Part shown: piece by piece, positions 18,089 through 27,764 of the stretch | Numbering within the stretch: position 1 is the first letter of the stretch | Layout of the letters: each line of letters opens with the position of its first letter | Source: Rhodopseudomonas palustris JSC-3b | GTDB lineage: Bacteria > Pseudomonadota > Alphaproteobacteria > Rhizobiales > Xanthobacteraceae | NCBI GenBank assembly: GCA_000504425.1 | Contig: KI632513.1 | Span: 72,501-136,485, forward strand | Direction: 5' to 3' | DNA: 63,985 bases | Notes under the pieces: generated by a model | Databases searched by the model: none | Seen by the model: only the letters and a program-made list of their open reading frames with translations | Told to the model about the DNA's origin: nothing | Made by a program: the position numbers and the translations under genes

Positions 18089-19405
18089 TTAGTCGTTCAC
18101 CGTGCCGCGGCCGATGCTCTCATAGATGAAGCCGTGCGCGGCCATCTGCTCGGGCCGATAGATGTTGCGTAGATCGACCACCACCGGCTGGCGCAGCACG
18201 TCCTTGAGCTTGGCGAGATCAAGCGCGCGGAACTGGACCCATTCGGTGACGATCACCAGCGCGTCGGCGTCCTGCGCGCATGAATAGGGATCGTCGCAAT
18301 AATCGATATCGGGCAGCTCCTGGCGGGCCTGCTCCATGCCCGCCGGATCATAGGCGCGGACCTGCGCGCCCATATCCTTCAGCCCGGTCACCAGCGGGAT
18401 CGACGGCGCCTCGCGCATGTCGTCGGTATCGGGCTTAAACGTCAGGCCGAGCAGCGCCACCGTCTTGCCGCGCAGACTGCCGCCGAGCGCGTTCGAGACT
18501 TTTCGCGCCATCGCGCGCTTGCGGGTGTCGTTGACCGCCAGCACCGCTTCGATGATGCGCAGCGGCACGTCATGGTCCTGCGCGATCTTGAGAATCGCGC
18601 GGGTGTCCTTCGGGAAGCATGAGCCGCCAAAACCCGGGCCGGCATGCAGAAATTTGGGGCCGATCCGGTTGTCCATGCCGATGCCGCGCGCCACTTCCTG
18701 CACGTCGGCGCCGACCTTCTCGGCGAGATCGGCGATCTCGTTGATGAAGGTGATCTTGGTCGCGAGGAAAGCGTTGGCGGCGTATTTGATCAGCTCGGCG
18801 GTGCGCCGGCCGGTGAACATCAGCGGCCCCTGGTTCAGCGACAGCGGCCGATAGATTTCGCCGATCAGCTTGCGGGCGCGCTCGTCCTCGGTGCCGACCA
18901 CGATCCGGTCCGGGAATTTGAAATCGCGGATCGCCGCGCCTTCCCGCAAAAATTCCGGATTGGAGGCCACCACGATATCGGCAGCCGGATTGGCTTCGCG
19001 GATCAGCCGCTCGACCTCGTCGCCGGTGCCGACCGGCACCGTCGATTTGGTGATCACCACGGTAAAGCCGCGCAGGGCGCCGGCGATCTCGCGCGCCGCC
19101 GCATAGACATAGCTGAGGTCGGCGTGGCCGTCGCCGCGCCGCGACGGCGTGCCGACCGCGATGAACACCGCGTCCGCTTCGCCGACCGCCGCGGGCAGGT
19201 CGGTGGTGAAGCTCAGCCGGCCGGCCTTGGCGTTGGACGCGACCAGTACGTCGAGCCCCGGCTCGAAGATCGGGATCGCGCCGCCGCGCAGCGCTTCGAT
19301 CTTGGCGGCATCGTTGTCGACGCAAGTGACGTGGTGGCCGAAATCGGCCAAGCAAGCACCGGACACCAGCCCCACATAGCCGGTACCGATCATAGCAATA
19401 CGCAT
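18089..19405 (-). CDS. UDP-glucose 6-dehydrogenase
   Basis: NAD-dependent oxidation of UDP-glucose to UDP-glucuronate for surface polysaccharide. 438 residues. N-terminal Rossmann motif GTGYVGLVSGACLADFGHHV, middle-domain catalytic loop GPGFGGSCFPKDT with nucleophile Cys near residue 263, and the C-terminal UDP-binding domain (LLGLTFKPDTDDMREAPS). Standard length for the Ugd/TuaD/KfiD class. Divergent from the methyltransferase-like gene at 19629. Links functionally with the GDP-mannose enzyme at the left edge. Confidence 0.95.
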   Translation of the reverse strand: MRIAMIGTGYVGLVSGACLADFGHHVTCVDNDAAKIEALRGGAIPIFEPGLDVLVASNAKAGRLSFTTDLPAAVGEADAVFIAVGTPSRRGDGHADLSYVYAAAREIAGALRGFTVVITKSTVPVGTGDEVERLIREANPAADIVVASNPEFLREGAAIRDFKFPDRIVVGTEDERARKLIGEIYRPLSLNQGPLMFTGRRTAELIKYAANAFLATKITFINEIADLAEKVGADVQEVARGIGMDNRIGPKFLHAGPGFGGSCFPKDTRAILKIAQDHDVPLRIIEAVLAVNDTRKRAMARKVSNALGGSLRGKTVALLGLTFKPDTDDMREAPSIPLVTGLKDMGAQVRAYDPAGMEQARQELPDIDYCDDPYSCAQDADALVIVTEWVQFRALDLAKLKDVLRQPVVVDLRNIYRPEQMAAHGFIYESIGRGTVND

Positions 19406-19599
19406 CGTAGACCTATCTTCTGGGTCAGACGGACCAAATTCCGAGCGGTCTTAGCAGAGGGGGTGCTGGCTGACGAGCGCCCGGCGCGGTCGCCAGTGGA
19501 TGGTCAACGACTTCCTAACGCCGCGATGCGACGGCTGCATGGCAGCGCCGGCCATCGCGCCGCGTTTCCCCGGTGGGCAGACCGTGCTAGGAGGTGAAG

Positions 19600-19632
19600 G
19601 TGTCGCCAACCTGCCCACCTGCGATCCCATGA
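19600..19632 (+). CDS. Possible ten-codon leader peptide
   Basis: A GTG at 19600 directly follows AGGAGGTGAAG, the strongest ribosome site in this interval. The frame encodes ten residues (GTG, then SPTCPPAIP) and stops at TGA 19630-19632, which overlaps the ATG of the downstream gene as ATGA. This arrangement would allow translational coupling. The codons are Pro-rich (CCA, CCA, CCT, CCA), which can slow ribosomes. Alternatively the site is simply the ribosome-binding region for the downstream gene with unusually long spacing. No protein-level evidence. Confidence 0.3.
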   Translation: MSPTCPPAIP

Positions 19633-20981
19633 AGCACGACCAGTTGCTCGGCCAGATTTCGGACTATTGCCGGCAGGCCGGCATGGCCGAGACCACCTTT
19701 GGCCGCCGCGCCGTCAATGACGGCAAGCTGGTGCATCGGCTGCGCGAGGGCAAACGCATCACCATCGACACGCTGGAGCGGATCGAGGCGTTCATCGCGG
19801 CCGGGCTTGGCGAGACGCCGCCGCCGCGGCGCCGGGCCGATCCGCCCGAGCGCCGCGACCCGCGCAGCAATTTCCGGTTCTTCGAAAACCGGCAAAAATA
19901 CCTGCTATTCGTGCACACTTGCAGCGAAAAGCGGGTGATTGCGCAGCGCGTCGCGCTCGAACTCAGCAATATCCATCCGCGGCCGCCGGCGATCCGGCTG
20001 TTCGACGCCGGCTGCGGCGACGGCACCGTGCTGGCGCGGGTGTTGCGCTCGATGCATAGCCGGTTCCCGCATATGCCGTTCTATGTCGCCGGCAAGGAAC
20101 TGAGCCTGGAAGACGTTCGCCTGACGCTGGACAAGATCCCGGACCGGCTGTTCGAGCATCCGGCGACCGTGTTTGTTCTCACCAATATGTATTATGCCGA
20201 GGCGCCGTGGCTGACCCCGGCTTCGCCCACCGCAGCGGCCGGCATGATCTGGCACGAGCTGGTGCTGCGCGGCGGATCATCGGGCGAATTCGAAACCCAG
20301 ATCGCTGAACTTGGTCCGTTCCTGGAAGAGAACTGGCGCGCCTGCATCAGCCCGAAATCCGGCATGCCGATTTATGAGCGGCCGGTGGTGATCGTTATCT
20401 ATCGGGAAGATCAAAGGTTTTTGCTCGATTCGGTGATCCCGCGCGCCGGCCGCACCGAGGCCAATTTCGACCTGGTGATCGCCTCGCAGCCCTACCGCGC
20501 AAAATCCGGTGTAAAATTTCGGGCCAAGCGCATCATCGCGCCGCTGGCCCGCGCGCTGCGCCCCGGGGGCCGGCTGATCGGAATTCACTCCCATGGGCAG
20601 GATCCCGGGCTTGAGATCATCCAGGCGATCTGGCCCGGAGAAAATCCTTTTGCGGTCAGCCGACATGAGCTATTGCGCGCGGTGAAATACGAGCTTGGCG
20701 CGGCCGGGCGCGACCTGAATTTTAACGCCTACGCCGATAGCCGTTCGATCTTTCGATATGATATGGAAGCGCTGCCCAACGAGGTCACCGGCTCGATCGG
20801 CACCTCGACGGCTTTCGCAGCATGGAATGCGGCGGTGTATGTGGCGCAGATTGAGGATGATCGGTTAACCGAGATGACTCAGAGCGGCCATTATCTCGAC
20901 GCCACCCGCGACGTGCTGCGCCGGCACAGCGGGCTTTGGTTTTACGACGAATCCTACGTCATCTCGCGTCGTCGCGACTGA
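19629..20981 (+). CDS. SAM-dependent methyltransferase-like protein with N-terminal HTH-like segment
   Basis: 450 residues from ATG 19629. Residues 1-60 resemble the short alphaproteobacterial HTH-like motif (TTFGRRAVNDGKLVHRLREG, then TIDTLERIEAFI). From about residue 95 a class I methyltransferase fold begins, with a glycine motif LFDAGCGDGTVLARVL near residue 125, and a later LARALRPGGRLIGIHSHG that fits the strand-5 region. Large inserts separate these parts. The gene is followed 57 bases later by metK, then ahcY, so a role linked to SAM use or to control of the SAM cycle is a reasonable inference. Substrate not recognised. Confidence 0.75.
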   Translation: MKHDQLLGQISDYCRQAGMAETTFGRRAVNDGKLVHRLREGKRITIDTLERIEAFIAAGLGETPPPRRRADPPERRDPRSNFRFFENRQKYLLFVHTCSEKRVIAQRVALELSNIHPRPPAIRLFDAGCGDGTVLARVLRSMHSRFPHMPFYVAGKELSLEDVRLTLDKIPDRLFEHPATVFVLTNMYYAEAPWLTPASPTAAAGMIWHELVLRGGSSGEFETQIAELGPFLEENWRACISPKSGMPIYERPVVIVIYREDQRFLLDSVIPRAGRTEANFDLVIASQPYRAKSGVKFRAKRIIAPLARALRPGGRLIGIHSHGQDPGLEIIQAIWPGENPFAVSRHELLRAVKYELGAAGRDLNFNAYADSRSIFRYDMEALPNEVTGSIGTSTAFAAWNAAVYVAQIEDDRLTEMTQSGHYLDATRDVLRRHSGLWFYDESYVISRRRD

Positions 20982-21038
20982 CAAATCAGGACAACAGCAC
21001 GAAAGGACCGCCGATCGCAGGCGGGTAGGGGTTGGTTG

Positions 21039-22235
21039 ATGCGCGCGTCTTATCAGTTCACCAGTGAATCGGTCTCCGAAGGTCATCCCGACAAGGTCTG
21101 CGACCGGATCTCCGACGAAATCGTCGATCTGTTCTACCGCGAAGGGCCGAAGGCGGGCATCGATCCCTGGGCGATCCGCGCCGCCTGCGAAACGCTGGCC
21201 ACCACCAACAAGGTGGTGATCGCCGGTGAAACCCGCGGTCCGGCCTCGGTCACCAATGACCACATCGAGCAGGTGGTGCGTAACGCCATCAAGGACATCG
21301 GCTACGAGCAGGCCGGCTTCCACTGGAAGACCGCCGACATCGAGATCCTGCTGCATCCGCAGTCGGCCGACATCGCGCAGGGCGTCGACGCGCTGCAGCC
21401 GGGCGACAACAAGGAAGAGGGCGCGGGCGACCAGGGCATCATGTTCGGTTATGCCTGCAACGAGACCCCGGATCTGATGCCGGCGCCGATCTTCTACGCC
21501 CACAAGATCCTGCGGCTGATCTCGGAAGCCCGCCACTCCGGCAAGGAGAAGGTGCTGGGCCCGGACTCCAAGAGCCAGGTCACCGTGCAGTATGAAAACG
21601 GCCGTCCGGTCGGCGTCACCCAGATCGTGGTGTCGCATCAGCATCTGATCGAGGACATGTCCTCGCAGCAGATCCGCGACCTGGTCGAGCCCTATGTGCG
21701 CCAGGCGCTGCCGGAAGGCTGGATCACCGACAAGACCATCTGGCACGTCAACCCGACCGGAAAATTCTTCATCGGCGGTCCGGACGGTGACGCTGGCCTG
21801 ACCGGCCGCAAGATCATCGTCGACACCTATGGTGGCGCGGCCCCGCATGGCGGCGGCGCGTTCTCCGGCAAGGACCCGACCAAGGTTGACCGCTCGGCCG
21901 CCTATGTGTCGCGCTACCTCGCCAAGAACATCGTCGCCGCGGGTCTGGCTGACCGCTGCACGCTGCAGTTGTCGTACGCGATCGGCGTTGCCAAGCCGCT
22001 GTCGATCTATGTCGACACCCACGGCACCGGCAAGGTGTCCGAGGCACAGCTGGAAAAGGCGGCCGGCGAGGTGATGGACCTGACGCCGCGCGGCATCCGC
22101 AAGCATCTCGACCTCAACAAGCCGATCTATGCCCGCACCTCGGCCTACGGCCATTTCGGCCGCACCCCGGACGCCGACGGCGGCTTCTCCTGGGAGAAGA
22201 CCGATCTTGTCGAGGCTCTGAAGCGCGCTGTTTAA
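21039..22235 (+). CDS. metK: S-adenosylmethionine synthase
   Basis: Makes SAM from methionine and ATP. 398 residues from ATG 21039 (a TTG directly before it is not needed). Family signatures [20 protein letters not shown] near residue 8, [12 protein letters not shown] near residue 130 and [19 protein letters not shown] near residue 270 are intact. The 57-base upstream gap has GGTAGGGG as a possible ribosome site but no SAM riboswitch that I recognise. Together with ahcY it forms the core of the activated methyl cycle. Confidence 0.97.
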   Translation: MRASYQFTSESVSEGHPDKVCDRISDEIVDLFYREGPKAGIDPWAIRAACETLATTNKVVIAGETRGPASVTNDHIEQVVRNAIKDIGYEQAGFHWKTADIEILLHPQSADIAQGVDALQPGDNKEEGAGDQGIMFGYACNETPDLMPAPIFYAHKILRLISEARHSGKEKVLGPDSKSQVTVQYENGRPVGVTQIVVSHQHLIEDMSSQQIRDLVEPYVRQALPEGWITDKTIWHVNPTGKFFIGGPDGDAGLTGRKIIVDTYGGAAPHGGGAFSGKDPTKVDRSAAYVSRYLAKNIVAAGLADRCTLQLSYAIGVAKPLSIYVDTHGTGKVSEAQLEKAAGEVMDLTPRGIRKHLDLNKPIYARTSAYGHFGRTPDADGGFSWEKTDLVEALKRAV

Positions 22236-22282
22236 AGGACGCCGCGCTTCGGCGCGCGTGAACTGTCAATCGGTGCAAGCCG

Positions 22283-22413
22283 CCCCTTCACCTCTCCCCG
22301 CTTGCGGGGAGAGGTCGACCGCGCAGCGGTCGGGTGAGGGGGCAGATCAATAACGTTGGGCCTTGCAGTCCCACTCCCTCACCCCACCTCTCTCCCCGCA
22401 AGCGGGGAGAGAG
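22283..22413. repeat. Palindromic repeat between metK and ahcY
   Basis: Two mirror stems, CCTCTCCCCGCTTGCGGGGAG and CTCTCCCCGCAAGCGGGGAG, enclose GTCGACCGCGCAGCGGTCGGG and CCCTCACCCC; the whole forms a large cruciform. Same CCCTCCCC/GGGGAGGG family as 60147-60281, which sits in the analogous position between serC and serA. It ends about 20 bases before the ahcY start. Confidence 0.85.
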
Positions 22414-22433
22414 CGCAGCAGGAACACATCCGC

Positions 22434-23843
<1,410 letters not shown>

Positions 23844-23872
23844 TCGCCGCATAGCGCTATCGAAACGCAAGA

Positions 23873-23899
23873 AGCCCCGGAGCGATCCGGGGCTTTTTT
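23873..23899 (+). terminator. Rho-independent terminator after ahcY
   Basis: AGCCCCGG and CCGGGGCT form an 8-bp stem around AGCGAT and are followed by TTTTTT. Placed 30 bases after the ahcY stop, so it ends the metK-ahcY transcript. Confidence 0.92.
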
Positions 23900-23922
23900 G
23901 CTGAGCGTGTAGCTGAGCGTTG

Positions 23923-24009
23923 AGGGCGGATGAGCGCAGCGTCATCCGCCATTGCGCCGAGACGAGCGCTGCGGCTGTTCGGCGGGTTACGCCTTCGGCT
24001 AACCCGCCC
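23923..24009. repeat. Dispersed repeat (GGGCGGATGAGCGCAGCG family)
   Basis: Contains GGCGGATGAGCGCAGCGTC with its complement ATCCGCC nearby, then GCGGGTTACGCCTTCGGCTA closing on CCCGCC. A close copy (ATTGCGCCGAGAC, then TGTTCGGCGGGTTACGCC) occurs at 26733-26800, so this stretch is host intergenic repeat and marks the outer limit of the adjoining IS110-type element. Confidence 0.8.
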
Positions 24010-24054
24010 TTGTAATAGCGAAATCGAATATCGTTGGGGTGTTCCGAAAGGAAT

Positions 24055-24086
24055 GCTCTGCCGCGGACGGCCATCCGCGGCAGAGC
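24055..24086. other. Perfect 13-bp inverted repeat in the probable IS110 left end
   Basis: GCTCTGCCGCGGA and TCCGCGGCAGAGC form an uninterrupted 13-bp stem with loop CGGCCA. There is no T run, so it is not a simple terminator. It lies 134 bases upstream of the transposase start, inside the non-coding interval where a bridge RNA would be encoded. Function inferred only from position. Confidence 0.6.
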
Positions 24087-24219
24087 GGCTGGCGATCGGA
24101 TCGTACCCGCCCTGAGTCGTCTTTGACTGCCCCGTAGCGTGATCGCGCCAGTGCCTTCATCGGACCCGGATGGTTGCCGGAACAACTTGGTTCGCTTCAC
24201 AAGGCAGGGGTCGACGAAG

Positions 24220-25173
24220 ATGACGAAGACTAGCACAGGAACGGCCGGCATCGATACGGCCAAGGACAAGCTCGACGTCGCGGTGCATGGCCGGGAGCAG
24301 CGATGGCAGGTGGCGAATGCTGCGGCGGGATGGCGGCAATTGGCCACCGATCTGGCAAAGGCAGGCGTCACGAAAGTCGGTATCGAAGCCACCGGCGGTT
24401 ACGAACGCGGCGTGGTCAGGCATTTGCGGGCCAAAGGCCTCATCGTCCTGGTCTTGCAGCCGATCCAGGTCAAGAATTTCGCCCGGCTGCATCTGCGCCG
24501 CGCCAAGAATGATGTCTTGGACGCCGTACTGATCGCGGCCTGTGCGGCGCTGCTCGATCCTCCGTCGATCGAAGCAGACGAAAGGCTCTCGGATCTGGCG
24601 GATCACCTGACGTTCGTCGAGCAGATCGAAGAAGACATTGCCCGCCTCAAAACCCGGCTCGAACATATCGACGAGCCACGGCGACGGCGTCTGGTCCTCA
24701 ACGACATCGATCGGCTGAAGGCGCGCCGGCTCACTGAGCTCGAAAGGATGGCCGGCCAATTGCGCGAACAGGCGGATCTGGCGCGGCGTCTCGATCTGGT
24801 GCTCAGCGTCCCCGGCATCGGCGAGCGGACGGCGCTGGCGCTGATCATCCGCATGCCCGAACTCGGCCAGATCAGCCGGGAGAAGGCGGCGGCTCTCGCT
24901 GGCCTTGCGCCGTTCGACGACGACAGCGGCAAGCGTAAGGGAGAGCGACACATTGGAGGTGGCCGAGCCCGCCTACGTCGCTCGCTGTTTGCTGCGGCGC
25001 TGCCGGCCTCCTTCCGCTGGAACAAGGCCCTGTGCGCGCTCTACGCCCGCCTCAAAACCCGAGGCTATGCGCACAATTACGCCCTCGTCGCCTGCGCTCG
25101 CAAGCTCCTCATCTACGCAAACACCGTCGTCCAGCGCGGCTCACCATGGGTCGAAAACCAGACCGCGCTCTAA
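24220..25173 (+). CDS. IS110-family transposase
   Basis: 317 residues from ATG 24220. The N-terminal DEDD-type RuvC-like domain shows GIDTAKDKLDV (first Asp), VGIEATGGYERG (Glu) and RAKNDVLDAVLIA (Asp pair). A central coiled segment (residues 130-185) is followed by the C-terminal Transposase_20 domain: VPGIGERTALALIIRMPELG, then LAGLAPFDDDSGKRKG and RARLRRSLFAAALPAS with the conserved Ser. The frame is full length and undamaged, so the element may be active. The second domain uses a serine nucleophile in this family. Confidence 0.93.
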   Translation: MTKTSTGTAGIDTAKDKLDVAVHGREQRWQVANAAAGWRQLATDLAKAGVTKVGIEATGGYERGVVRHLRAKGLIVLVLQPIQVKNFARLHLRRAKNDVLDAVLIAACAALLDPPSIEADERLSDLADHLTFVEQIEEDIARLKTRLEHIDEPRRRRLVLNDIDRLKARRLTELERMAGQLREQADLARRLDLVLSVPGIGERTALALIIRMPELGQISREKAAALAGLAPFDDDSGKRKGERHIGGGRARLRRSLFAAALPASFRWNKALCALYARLKTRGYAHNYALVACARKLLIYANTVVQRGSPWVENQTAL

Positions 25174-25258
25174 TGGTTGCTACGAATTCTTGCGAGCTTT
25201 AAGACGTGGTACCCGCGACAAGCGCGGGCATGACGGTCATTGGTACGACCCGATGGTG

Positions 25259-25792
25259 TCAGAGCTCGTTCGATGTGGTTCGCATCGGCCTGGCCGCTTT
25301 GCTCGGTTCAGTGGCGCAATCGCCGATGCGTTTGGCGACCACGAGATCGATGCGCGAGTAATCGCCGGCCCGGAATTCATTCTGCTCGCTATAGGCCGCA
25401 TCGCTGACCACGGTGATCGTGGTCTTGGCGGGCCCCATGTAATCGCAGCGGTTGGCGAATGTGTAGCGGTTGTCCGCCTTCTCGGGCTTGGTACTTGTGC
25501 AAGAGCCGATGCTGCCGGTCGAGAAAGTCGCCTTCATGGCTTCGGTCGGATCAACGCAGCGCGTCATTTCCTGAGAAGACAGGGTGTGACGGACGTTGGT
25601 GCTCACCACCATTTCGAGCGTGCGCACGAAATGCCACATCCCTCGTTTGAACGCCGGTCCGGGCGGCGAATCCGGGGCGGCTGTATCTGATCCGGCCGAT
25701 GATGGGCACGGAGCTGCCAAGATGGCAGCGGCGGCAACACAAGCACCCAAGATCGATCGCCTCGCGCGCGGCGAGGTTCCGTGACGTTTCAT
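25259..25792 (-). CDS. Secreted DUF3617-like protein
   Basis: 177 residues from ATG 25792, with AAGGGGACC upstream. Signal peptide RRSILGACVAAAAILAAPCP ending near AGS. The mature part starts with PAFKRGMWHFVRTLEMV and contains TRCVDPTEAMKATF plus Cys residues in SIGSCTSTKPEK, FANRCDYMG and KRIGDCATE. The G-x-W opening and the 'C.DP' motif fit DUF3617, a small periplasmic beta-rich family of unknown role. Faces the IS110 element tail to tail. Confidence 0.65.
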   Translation of the reverse strand: MKRHGTSPRARRSILGACVAAAAILAAPCPSSAGSDTAAPDSPPGPAFKRGMWHFVRTLEMVVSTNVRHTLSSQEMTRCVDPTEAMKATFSTGSIGSCTSTKPEKADNRYTFANRCDYMGPAKTTITVVSDAAYSEQNEFRAGDYSRIDLVVAKRIGDCATEPSKAARPMRTTSNEL

Positions 25793-26217
25793 CAGCAAGG
25801 TCCCCTTTGGCCCCGATCCCGATCATCGACTATGCTGGCGTGCAGCTACGTCAGTTAGGGCGCGATCATTCCGACCAAATAGCGTTAAATTTGTGTTAAC
25901 CTTTGCTAATCGCCGATGTTCTTCCCTGCCTGTTGCCCGGATGCCGCACTCATCAAGAGCTCGTAGTTGCCTGTAGTCGTAGGCGTAGGCAGATTGGCGC
26001 AGCTTAGTCCGCCAGGCGGCCGGGCTTGGTTGATGTGGCGGCGGATTACGCTGCGCTCATCCGCTCTACGTACTACGTGCTCGGCGGTTTACGTGCCGGT
26101 AGCCCGGATGGAGCGTAGCGAAATCCGGGAGTTGTAAATCTAAAATAGACAGGTCTCGGTTGCGCTTCTATCCAGCCCGGCTAGGCTTGCTAATGTAAGG
26201 CCTCTGAGGGTTTCAAC
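25793..26217. repeat. Gene-free stretch with two dispersed repeats
   Basis: 425 bases without a supported gene. Bases 25870-25915 are AT-rich (AAATAGCGTTAAATTTGTG) and may hold the promoter of the leftward secreted protein. Repeats of the CGGATTACGCTGCGCTCATCCG type lie at 26039-26070 and of the AGCCCGGATGGAGCGTAGCG type at 26099-26130. The last 40 bases lead into the next gene. Confidence 0.7.
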
Positions 26218-26625
26218 ATGCGTTCCGCAATCATCATTGTCCTGCTCGCGATTGCGGCGCTGTTCTACAAATGGACTGAGCCTGATCCGGCGGCGTTGGC
26301 ATTGGTCGGTGAGTGGTATCAGATTGAGTCAAGCGCCGGAAAATGTGCCGATTGCAGTCTTGTGGTCGCAAAAGACGGCGGGAGTTTTGCCGTCAATGCC
26401 AGCAACGGCTGGTCTGCTGTTGTGCGACCATCGCAGGATGGCGAGCCTGCCATGACAGGGAAGGGGCGGTGGCTCCCGAATGCCGGTGGCCCTACCTATC
26501 GAGCGAAAGAGTTCGACCTCCACCTCGCCATGAAAGGTGAGGTGCTTTCCATGCTGATGCTCATTCCGGGCGCTAACAACAAAACCTTCGGCGTCGAAGC
26601 CACTTTCAAGAAACCAGTGTCGTAA
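26218..26625 (+). CDS. Hypothetical membrane-anchored or secreted protein
   Basis: 135 residues. Hydrophobic N-terminus (AIIIVLLAIAALFY) with little room for a cleavage site, so a signal anchor is likely. The following 110 residues are beta-rich, open with LVGEWYQIESSAGKCADCSL (a CxxC pair near residues 43-46) and alternate polar and hydrophobic strands, suggesting a lipocalin-like or OB-like barrel. No family recognised. Flanked on both sides by intergenic repeats within a gene-poor pocket that also contains the IS110 element. Confidence 0.6.
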   Translation: MRSAIIIVLLAIAALFYKWTEPDPAALALVGEWYQIESSAGKCADCSLVVAKDGGSFAVNASNGWSAVVRPSQDGEPAMTGKGRWLPNAGGPTYRAKEFDLHLAMKGEVLSMLMLIPGANNKTFGVEATFKKPVS

Positions 26626-26652
26626 GGCTGCCTCGTTGCCTCGATCGAAGTC

Positions 26653-26996
26653 CCGCGGATTGCGCTGCGCTCTATCCGGGCTACGCGTCGCAGCGCGTAG
26701 TCTGTAGCCCGTAGAGCGTATTAGCGCAGCGTAATCCGCCATTGCGCCGAGACAAACCCTGCGGATGTTCGGCGGGTTACGCCTTCGGCTCTCCCGTCCT
26801 ATGTGCCACGCGCTTATTGGAATAGGGGCGAGGGAAGTTCGGCACGCGCCCAACTGTAGCCCGGATGGAGCGTAGCGAAATCCGGGGTGCTACATCATCG
26901 GCCTAAGTACACCCGGATTGCGCTGCGCTTCATCCGGGCTACGGTTCTTGATAGTCGTGAGATTCCGGGTTCGCGCTACGCGCGCCCCGGAATGAC
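26653..26996. repeat. Cluster of dispersed palindromic repeats
   Basis: Three groups: 26653-26804 (CGGATTGCGCTGCGCTCTAT and a copy of the ATTGCGCCGAGAC/CGGCGGGTTACGCC unit of 23923-24009); 26856-26942 (AGCCCGGATGGAGCGTAGCG facing GATTGCGCTGCGCTTCATCC); and 26962-26996 (ATTCCGGGTTCGCGCTACGC closing on CCCCGGAATGAC). No gene is visible in 26626-27012. Confidence 0.8.
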
Positions 26997-27012
26997 CCGT
27001 GAGGTGACGTGG

Positions 27013-27603
27013 TCAGCGACTGCCGCGCTTGGCAGGCTTCGTCGTCTTGGTGGGAGCCTTGGCTTTGGCCTTCGCCGGCGCTTTGCCGGTGGCCTTCGCA
27101 TCAGCTTTAGCCGTGGGCGCCTTCGTCGTCGGAGCCTTGGCCGCTTGTTGCTTGCCATTGCTTGGCGCGGCGGATTTGCGCGCCTTGGCCTTCGGTGCCT
27201 TACCAGCCTTGGCCGGTTTTGCGGCGGTGTCGGCGACCTTGGCCGCAGCCTTGTCGCTGGCTTTGTCGTTGGCCTTGTCCTTGGCTTGGACCGCGACCTT
27301 GGCTTTGCCCTTTGCGGCGCCGTTGCTGGCAACGGGAGCCGGAGCGTCGGCGGCGCGGCGCATCGCGCGCGCATAGCTGTCGGCGGCATTGTCGGCGGCG
27401 ACCTGCAGCCGCTTGGCCGCGGCTTCGCCCTGCGCCATCGCTTCCTGACCGAGCGCCTTGAAGCGCGCCTTGCCGGCGGCGTCCTTGGCCTTGGCCGCCA
27501 GCCCCTCGAAATGCGCGCGCCGTGCTTTCGCGGCGGCTTGCAGCGCCTTGTGCTGCTCCTTCGCCAGCCGCCTTATGACGACATCGAGATCGGCCTCGGC
27601 CAT
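27013..27603 (-). CDS. Lys/Ala-rich histone H1-like protein
   Basis: 196 residues from ATG 27603 (MAEADLDVVIRRLAKEQ). Residues 1-95 form a charged helical, probably coiled-coil segment (KALQAAAKARRAHFEGLAAK). Residues 96-196 are low complexity: Lys, Ala, Pro and Thr in KA, AKAP and TKAPTAK repeats ending in TKPAKRGSR. The tail resembles histone H1 C-termini and bacterial H1-like or AlgP-like proteins that bind DNA non-specifically. Nucleic-acid binding is an inference from composition. Adjacent to uvrB on the same strand with a 161-base gap. Confidence 0.7.
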   Translation of the reverse strand: MAEADLDVVIRRLAKEQHKALQAAAKARRAHFEGLAAKAKDAAGKARFKALGQEAMAQGEAAAKRLQVAADNAADSYARAMRRAADAPAPVASNGAAKGKAKVAVQAKDKANDKASDKAAAKVADTAAKPAKAGKAPKAKARKSAAPSNGKQQAAKAPTTKAPTAKADAKATGKAPAKAKAKAPTKTTKPAKRGSR

Positions 27604-27764
27604 GAAATCAGTCCCCCAAAACAAGTCGAAAACGCGCGCGACTATGCGGGCGACGCGCGCAAATGGCAATGTTCGCGCGCTGTTGGCGAAGGCATGGCGA
27701 GCCGCGTGCCGCCGCTCGCAGCGATGCGCGCGCTGCGCCGCGCCAGCATGTCGTCAGCGACCGC

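Larger units (their letters stand above)
24010..25207 (+). mobile_element. IS110-family insertion element, ends not resolved
   Basis: The limits given are the outermost possible, set by host repeats on both sides (23923-24009 and 25208 onwards). The only gene is the transposase at 24220-25173. About 210 bases of non-coding DNA precede it and at most about 34 follow it. A long 5' non-coding end is where IS110-group elements carry their bridge RNA (known for the family). The octamer ATGGTTGC occurs at 24170-24177 and again at 25173-25180. No terminal inverted repeats are seen, as expected for IS110. Confidence 0.6.

Noticed and set aside
20982-21038. SAM riboswitch upstream of metK
   Set aside because: The gap is only 57 bases and shows no pseudoknot pattern that I recognise for SAM-II, SAM-IV or SAM/SAH riboswitches.
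20865-22154. A 429-codon open frame antisense to metK
   Set aside because: metK is a full-length conserved gene on the other strand, and the antisense product has no recognisable features or ribosome site.
24170-25180. ATGGTTGC octamers as definite target-site duplications of the IS110 element
   Set aside because: IS110 elements usually do not make simple flanking duplications, and an 8-base match in 1 kb may be chance; kept only as a note.
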